The notes beneath the pieces were generated by a model that made no database searches, was not told the origin of the DNA, and saw only the letters and a program-made list of their open reading frames with translations. A stretch of 64,000 nucleotides of DNA, taken from positions 1 to 64,000 of the forward strand of contig WTXD01000038.1 in NCBI GenBank assembly GCA_022496205.1, read 5' to 3'. Made by a program: the position numbers and the translations under genes. The DNA is from Gloeopeniophorella convolvens. Its lineage: Eukaryota > Basidiomycota > Agaricomycetes > Russulales. Position 1 is the stretch's first letter. Each line of letters begins with the position of its first letter. Shown here one piece after another: positions 57,882 through 64,000 of this stretch.

Positions 57882-60067
57882 ATGCGCACGCTCTCCCTCC
57901 TCGTTGCCTTTGCAGCCTTTGCCTCCGCGGCGCCGTCCAGCCTCAAGCTGCGCCAGACCGTCCCGGCCCCACGCAACTGGCTCGACCTCGGCCCCGCCCC
58001 CGCTGCGCACGTCATCCCGCTGCGCATCGCGTTGCCCCAACCCCGCTTCGCCGAGCTCGAGCGCCTCCTGCTCGAGATCAGCGACCCGGCGCACGCCGAC
58101 TACGGCGCGCACCTCGCGAAGGAGGACGTCGAGGCGCTCGTCGCGCCGCACCCGGGCAGCGTCGACGCCGTCGACGCGTGGCTGGCCTCGCACGGCATCC
58201 ACCCGGACGCGTGCGAGCGCTCGCCGGCCGGCGACTGGGTTACGGTGCGCGTGCCTGTCGCGCAGGCGGAGCGGATGCTTGGCACGGTGCGCAGTTTCGT
58301 TGGGCCGCTGAGGCGCCGCGTTCAAATGTGCTGACTGTGATCATCGCGCACACAGGAATTCCGCGTGTGGCAGCACGCGCAGGACGGCGACGTCCTCGTG
58401 CGCACGACGCAATACAGCCTGCCGGCACACCTCGACGGCCATGTTGAACTCATACATCCGACGACGGCGTTCAACCGCCCGCGTGCCCAGCGCACGACGT
58501 TCCGCTTCTCCTCGGCCGACGGCGCCTCCGCCACCGCGCCAGCGTCTAACGCGAAGATCGCCGTGCCCGGTTCGGGCGCCAGCGTCGATCCCAGTTGCAA
58601 CACGACGGTCACGGTCTCTTGCCTGAAGCAGCTGTACAACGTTGGCAGCTACGTCCCGCGCGCGACCAAGGAGAACGCGATCGCGCTCACGGGCTACCTC
58701 GAGCAGTACGCGAATTTTGCGGATCTGCGGCAGTTCTATGAGGATCAGGTCCCTGCGGCCGTCAACACGTCGTTCAAAGTCGTGCTGATCAATGGTGCGC
58801 CTGCATGCTTGCCGTTAAAATGGGTCACTAAGCGGGCCTACGCAGGTGGACAAAACAACCAGACCCTCGACCAGGCTGGCGCAGAGGCCGACCTGGACGT
58901 GCAGTTCGCGCTCGGCCTCACGTTCCCGACCCCCGGCACGTTCTTCTCGACCGGCGGAAGCCCGCCATTCAAGCCGGACAACAACTCGCCGACAAATACG
59001 AACGAGCCCTACTCGGAATGGCTCGACTTTATCCTCAAGCAGGAGAACATCCCGCAGACGATCTCGACCAGCTACGCCGACGACGAGCAGACCGGTGCGC
59101 CGTGACCCCCGCTTGCAGCACGTTGCACTGGCTGACATGCGCAGTGCCCGAGGACTTCGCGAAGCGCGTCTGCGCCGGGTTCGCCCAGCTTGGCGCCCGC
59201 GGCGTCTCGCTCATGTTCGGCTCGGGGACGGCGGCGTCGGCGGCGCCGGCGGCGCCTCGACGCAGGCGTGCCTCTCGAACGACGGCAAGAACCGGACGGT
59301 GTTCCTCCCCGCCTTCCCCGCGAGCTGCCCGTAGTGCGTGCCTCGCGCCGTTCCTCCATGACTGCCTGGCTGACGGAGAGCCGCGCAGCGTGACCACCGT
59401 CGGCGGCACCATCCACATCCCCGAGGTTGCAGTCGACTTTTCCGGAGGCGGCTTTAGCAACTACGTGCGTGCCCTTTTGTGATGCTCCGTGCATTGCTTG
59501 ACCTTGTGCGGCCGCGCCAGTTCCCGCGCCCGGCGTACCAGGAAGCCGCCGTCGCCAACTTCCTCAGGCATCTCCCCAAAGGCACCTTCACAGGCCTCTT
59601 CAACCCGACCGGCCGCGTGCGTATCTTCCTCTTCGCTCCAACCGCGCGGCGCGCTGACGGGCAGCACGTGCACAGGCGTACCCGGACGTCTCGGCGCAAG
59701 CGGACAACTTCCGCATCTTCCTGTCGGGCGAGCCGGTGTCCATCGGCGGCACGTCCGCGTCGACGCCGACGTTCGCCGGGATCGTGGCGCTGCTCAACGA
59801 CGCGCGCCTAGCGGCGGGCCGCCCTGCGCTCGGCTTCCTGAACCCGCTCATCTATTCGCTCGGGGGCAAGGGCTTCAACGACATCACAAAGGGAAATAAC
59901 CCAGGGTGCAATACGCCTGGTTTCAATGTGCGTAGAATGTTTTTCTGTTGCTGCCGTCGTGGTGTTGATATCGATGGATGAGCTAGGCCACGGCTGGCTG
60001 GGACCCTATAACGGGCTTTGGCACGCCCGACTTTGCCAAGCTGAAGGACATCGTGCTAGGCGCTTGA
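57882..60067 (+). CDS. Secreted sedolisin-family (S53) serine-carboxyl protease, one-base frame gap
   Basis: Acid endo- or tripeptidyl-peptidase secreted for protein degradation. Exons are 57882-58286, 58356-58794, 58846-59094, 59145-59330, 59389-59464, 59521-59616, 59676-59927 and 59987-60067, about 594 residues in total. It has a signal peptide (MRTLSLLVAFAAFASAAPS), then a pro-kumamolisin activation domain (VIPLRIALPQPRFAELERLL), then the protease. The catalytic Glu and Asp are in AEADLDVQ, Ser is in GGTSASTPTFAGI, and the Ca-site end is WDPITGFGTPDF. In exon 4 the frame slips at the G-run 59224-59227, just at the expected SGDGG oxyanion Asp. One G appears missing, and the total exon length is one short of a multiple of three. 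A sequencing gap or a recent mutation are both possible. Confidence 0.85.
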
Positions 60068-60367
60068 GCCGCCCTGCTCCCGGGTATCGCACACCTCGGG
60101 CAACGTTCTGCACGATTGTTGCTGTCTAGCCATACCACAATGTTCATTTGCTGCGTGGCATTTCGATTCTGGTACTCCCGACCGTACACCTCTTGGCAGT
60201 CAAATCACAGCGTGCAGGATGCGCGCCAGACCTCAACCCTAAGTCCAGCGAATAGTGTGCATCCCTTGCTAGCGATTTAGGAGGCTGCCAGCAGCCGCAC
60301 CAGGCACAATTCGTTACTAAAATTCAGCACAGAAGGATGGTACAGGGAAGGAACCACATAGGATCGT

Positions 60368-61008
60368 TCACTCAAGCTCTCTCCGATAGAACGACTCCAG
60401 ATCAGCCTTCAGCTTCGCATCGAGTGCCGCTAGCTCGCGACCGGCGGCCACGAGCCTGTCCGCCGCGGGGCCGGGGCTGGCCCTGGGCTCTGCGCGCTCC
60501 TCCCTCGAAGACCGGGTCACGCGCGCCCATATGTTGGCGAGCTATATGCGCGCCAGCGTAAGCCAGGCCACGGCGACGCGTGACATGCACTCACGTATGA
60601 GACGATCTTGGAAATCAAGGCCGCCCACCAGCCCACCTGCTCAGCGTTGCCGCGGGCGGGCGCGGCTTCGTACAACCTGGGAGCCGCGGGGCCGGCCGCG
60701 GTGCCAGAGCCTCCGCGCTCCTCCGGGGACTGCACGGCGGGGGCGGCCCTGGCCCCGTCGGTGCGAGTGGCACCCCTGGGAGACGGGTTTGCGCGAGTGG
60801 CTCGACGCCTGACGCGACTCTCCAGCCGCCTGAACACAAGGAACCAGGCAGCGATGACCTGATGCGTATGTCGATGTCAATGAGGCCACGGCGACGCATG
60901 CCATCTACTCACGAGAAACACGCTGATGAAAACAAAGACCGCCTGCGAAACGGCGACGGTGACTATGAGCTTGAGGGTGGATGTGTCTCTGCGTGGGTCG
61001 TCCGACAT
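60368..61008 (-). CDS. Small single- or double-pass membrane protein
   Basis: 177 residues in three exons (60913-61008, 60595-60858, 60368-60541), exact frame. After a polar start (MSDDPRRDTSTLK) comes a long hydrophobic stretch (LIVTVAVSQAVFVFISVFLV, then AAWFLVF). An Arg-rich and Ala/Pro-rich linker follows, then a second weak hydrophobic segment (WWAALISKIVSYLANIW) and a charged helix (AALDAKLKADLESFYRRELE). It lacks the DVFVHR domain of its neighbours but shares their strand, size and N-terminal anchoring. I do not recognise the family. Confidence 0.75.
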
Positions 61009-61065
61009 GGGGGGCAGGTAGAAGGTAGTGGGTTCAGTGAGGAGGCTTGCCACTCCTGTAGCCCG

Positions 61066-61073
61066 TATTTATA
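61066..61073 (-). promoter_or_regulatory. TATA box of the 60368-61008 gene
   Basis: TATAAATA on the minus strand, about 58 bp before the ATG at 61008. Confidence 0.6.
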
Positions 61074-61759
61074 GGCTGTGAGAAGGGGTGGCACTCAGTG
61101 GGTGGCACATCTTCCTTTGTGCGAGCGGAGACCTTGCGTGTCAAGGAACGCGGGGCGGAAATTGAATGAAAACTCCGCATGAGGACAAAGGAGACGTACA
61201 GTGGACAGAAGAAAGCGGACACAAAAGAGAGGAGAGCGCAGGCGAGGCCCTACGTTCTGTATCCGGGCCATTGTCCCGTTGTGCTGGAAGATGGGGGCTG
61301 GTGAGCCTTGAGGACTTGAAAGGAGTGTCGTGTTGCGAGGATCTTCACTCCTCGAATCTGAAATGCCAGTTGGGGGAGCCGCAGTGGCGAGTTGGAAGGT
61401 GTCGAGCCGCGAGGCATTCGAAATTCTCGACGTTGTCCGTGTGCGCCGCTGGGAACAGAGGCAAGCACCGTCGGCCATGGTCACGGTGTTGGCTGAGTGC
61501 GAACCCTAACCTCAATCTCAGTCCCCGACTCGCACAACAGTGCAAACAGGTTAGACTCCATCATTGCAATTGAAAGACCACCGATGATCAACTCGACAAG
61601 ACAAAGACAACATCGACTACCAGTATCTTAACATTCGTTTTACCCAGAATCCTGTGGTACATCTACTGGCGAGGTAACGGGAGCCGCCTGCCAGCCTTCT
61701 ACCCTATGAGCCCGGATCACTAGTGCCAACTGGTTACTGCACGGCCATCACTCCCATAA

Positions 61760-62246
61760 TCAGCGTCGCACTGAGCGAGCCGACCGGCCTAGCTTGGGCT
61801 TATATTCGACTTCCTCGTCATACCACTGAGGCTCTTCTGGTGACGACCCGATACGAGTCGACGCGATCAACGCAGTGTCACTGTCCGTGCCACCACGGTT
61901 GTGGCGGTGCTCTACGCTGCGTGAGCCCGTGCCGTCCTGTCGCCCGGGAACGAGCATCTTCCAAATTCGTGAGGCCGTCAAGACGCGATGCTGGGGTGCG
62001 TATCAGGCGGTGTTTGCGAGATGATGAAGCAGCAAGGCCCACTCACAAGTGTATGCGCGACGAGGAGAAGTGCCAACCACGGGACAGCCCCGAGGGCCAG
62101 CCCAACCGTGGAATTCGCGAGCCCGCACAGGTGTTTCAGTGAGTGCTTTCCTGAGAGTGCAAGGAGACTTCCGCAAGCGCGAGCCGTGGTGAGGCAGGCA
62201 TCGCGAAGCTCCTCCGGGAAGAAGGCGTAAGTCCAAGGTCATCCAT
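61760..62246 (-). CDS. Small membrane protein, one-base frame gap
   Basis: Two exons (62047-62246 and 61760-61990) around a 56-nt intron. Exon 1 begins at MDDLGLTPSSRRSFAMP. After LAEVSLHSQ the sensible frame changes at a short A-run (62147-62149), continuing as KHSLKHLCGLANSTVGLALG and WLALLLVAHTL, a membrane segment. Exon 2 encodes a polar tail (HRVLTASRIWKMLVPG, ending GRSARSVRR). Exon 1 is one base short of phase. About 143 residues if one base is missing from the sequence. The function is unknown. Confidence 0.55.
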
Positions 62247-62285
62247 CGCAATCAGTGGGCGGCTCGATTCTGGGGTCCAGCGCGC

Positions 62286-62292
62286 ATTTATA
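62286..62292 (-). promoter_or_regulatory. TATA box of the 61760-62246 gene
   Basis: TATAAAT on the minus strand, about 40 bp before the ATG at 62246. Confidence 0.55.
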
Positions 62293-62755
62293 GCCTACAA
62301 AACGTGGTGGCGTACCCTTCTTGTGTTCACGCCGAAGTGCCGTGCGTGACTCGGCTCCGCCAAACAAAGGAGGTGAGCCTGGTATTGAATTGACACTAAC
62401 ATGCAGCAAGGATCATCTCCGTTGACCTCGATGTAACAATCGAGGCCCTTGTTCTGGTGTATACATTGTCTTCCCAGATCGGAACCGCCACTCGAGATTG
62501 CTCAAACTCTGATATTATTTCTGGGAGCGGGTCAAGTACTCTGGCTAAATTATAGGGTCGTTCGCGAGGATTGGACGAGAACATGGTGGAGTTCAAAGTG
62601 TTTTGTGTAGTGAGTCCGAAGAATTTCGTTTAGAAGATTGAGAGGGCGATGTGTTTATAAAACTAAGGACTGCACTCGTAGATCAAAACATGAGAATATA
62701 CTATGAATCCGCTTTGAGTACATTGTCCTACCTACTATACATGGGTGGTTTGGCG
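62293..62755. other. No gene recognised
   Basis: Intergenic DNA downstream of membrane-protein gene 4. AT-richer than its surroundings, with no motif seen. Confidence 0.4.
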
Positions 62756-63992
62756 TCAGTACTCATTGGTACGGCGAGGCTGCACTTCGATAATTCGAAT
62801 AGGCTCGCTCCGCCTTCGATCATGTGACTTGAACGTCCCCACCTTCAACCATCGCACCCGTTCCCCCGCCCGCGCAAAAAAACGATGCTCCGGCAGGTCA
62901 GGATGCACCGCGCCGTGCGCTAGCGGCATCCAACCCTCCTGCGTATACAGCCATCCCTGCACGACTTCCCGGTACCGGTGCACAAACACGTCCTGCTGCT
63001 CGAGGTGGTGGTCCAGCGCCGGCGGTGCCGCTAACGGGCCTGCTCCCACAGAGTCGAACACCCTGTAGTACGGGTATAACGGCCCCCGGATCTTCTCTAC
63101 GTGGAGCACCACCGCGCTCGGTGTCATCCGCGGCGGCGGTTCTATCCTCACCGGTCCCGGGCCATGTGCGGGCTGCTGCCGATGCGCACGCGTCTGGACC
63201 GGGACAGGCCGCGGCGAGGATCGCTTTCGCAGCGACGTCGGAGCAGCCGAATCCTCTTCGCGGCTTGAGTATCGAGGTGCGTGCACCGCCTGCGGCTCTC
63301 TGAGCTGATGTTTCCAGAGGTCATTCGCGCCGGGCGGTGGGTCTGGACCTGCATCGCGGGCGATTGAGACTCAGTCTTGGGGGATAGGATCAGTGTATTT
63401 CTACCTACACCTTTATCCGACTTGCGATCGACACCCCAGCTTGACTCAGCTCGCTCGCTCGGGGAATATGATTGCTTTCGTGGCGACATTGAAACATATG
63501 AGGACTCATACACGTGAGTTGCGCGCTCGACCTGCACCTCTCTGGGCCCGTGGTTCCGGAAGTCTGCTGTGCGGACCTGTATCAATGCCGATTCAGTGTC
63601 GCTCGCCAGCAAGAAACGGAGGGTGTCATTACCTCTTTCGAGGCACTATAGTCCGACTCTCGCTCGGAATCCCAGCTTGACCTCGGCTGTCTGTACGGCT
63701 GCGAGGTACGGAAGTCGTGAAACCCCTTCTGGGTGGGTGGCATAGGCGAGTCCTCTTTCTCCATACGAGCGTCGCGGCAAGTGGACGCCGACCAACTCTC
63801 TCCTCTGATCTCCTCTACTGGGCTGAAGATGATGTAGTACTAGACCATGCATCAGACATGCGCCATGGAGAATACAGGTGCGCTCACGGTTCGACAGAGG
63901 ACGTCGGTATTGAAGCGGACCACACACGCGACAATCTTGAAGCAGACATACATGATGGACAAGAAGAGGACGACAAACACGAAGTCGTTCAT
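62756..63992 (-). CDS. Single-pass membrane protein with DVFVHR domain (4)
   Basis: 356 residues in four exons (63888-63992, 63633-63839, 63411-63576, 62756-63348), exact frame. Exon 1 is 105 nt, the same size as in the gene at 44844, and encodes MNDFVFVVLFLSIMYVCFK, clearly related to that gene's MNDFLLLIVFLFCVYVC. A long polar, Ser/Arg/Pro-rich linker follows. The C-terminal domain reads KIRGPLYPYYRVFDSVGAGP, QQDVFVHRYREVVQGWLYTQ, HGAVHPDLPEHRFFARAGER, RWLKVGTFKSHDRRRSEP. It is the closest paralogue of 44844-45939. The first 8 bases before the window end are its leader. Confidence 0.82.
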
Positions 63993-64000
63993 TGTGGACT

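Noticed and set aside
1..64000. CRISPR arrays, rRNA or complete tRNA genes
   Set aside because: None seen; the repeats present are segmental duplications and transposons of a eukaryotic genome.

Overview
The window is nuclear DNA from a filamentous fungus, almost certainly a basidiomycete of the Agaricomycetes. A polypore-like mushroom is my inference. The protein-coding genes are broken by many short introns (47-77 nt, one of 119 nt) with GTRNGY donors and YAG acceptors. The recognisable proteins are eukaryotic: cytosolic arginyl-tRNA synthetase, a VPS68/UPF0220 membrane protein, an FMP25-like RCC1 protein of mitochondria, fungal P450s, a secreted sedolisin, and large TPR-CHAT proteins of the kind expanded in mushroom genomes.

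Positions 1-34890 are a tandem segmental duplication. Each unit of about 8-11 kb holds, in order, a minus-strand TPR-CHAT gene of about 1,080 residues, a divergent plus-strand relic of VPS68, about 1.5-2 kb of unrecognised homologous DNA and, in units 1-3, a decayed P450 gene. CHAT copies A (cut by the window edge), B and C are open or nearly so, and D is frameshifted. Unit boundaries lie near 7317, 17535 and 28545. Unit 4 stops at about 34890, where single-copy DNA with the FMP25-like gene begins. A fifth unit (37318-42367) holds CHAT-E next to an intact VPS68 gene, followed by arginyl-tRNA synthetase. This fifth unit looks like the source arrangement. A sixth CHAT copy (F) with its own VPS68 relic lies inverted at 52.5-57.0 kb.

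Mobile elements can be read with their target-site duplications: a 677-bp TA-flanked element in unit 2, a 1.6-kb element with 15-bp terminal inverted repeats and 8-bp duplications in unit 3, and three copies of a short poly(A)-tailed retroposon with 13-17 bp duplications, one of them nested in the 1.6-kb element.

From 44.8 kb to the right edge lies a run of small minus-strand genes for proteins with one N-terminal membrane segment. Four of them share a C-terminal domain of about 100 residues built around a DVFVHR motif that I do not recognise. Among them sit the inverted CHAT-F copy and a secreted sedolisin protease. The CHAT proteins keep the His/Cys dyad of caspase-like proteases, so a cluster of proteases beside membrane-anchored proteins is the most interesting possible system here. 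Any functional link is conjecture.

Three genes outside the repeats (arginyl-tRNA synthetase, sedolisin and a small membrane protein) each need one missing base in a short homopolymer to stay in frame. This suggests residual sequencing indels, so the frameshifts in CHAT-D and CHAT-F should be read with care.
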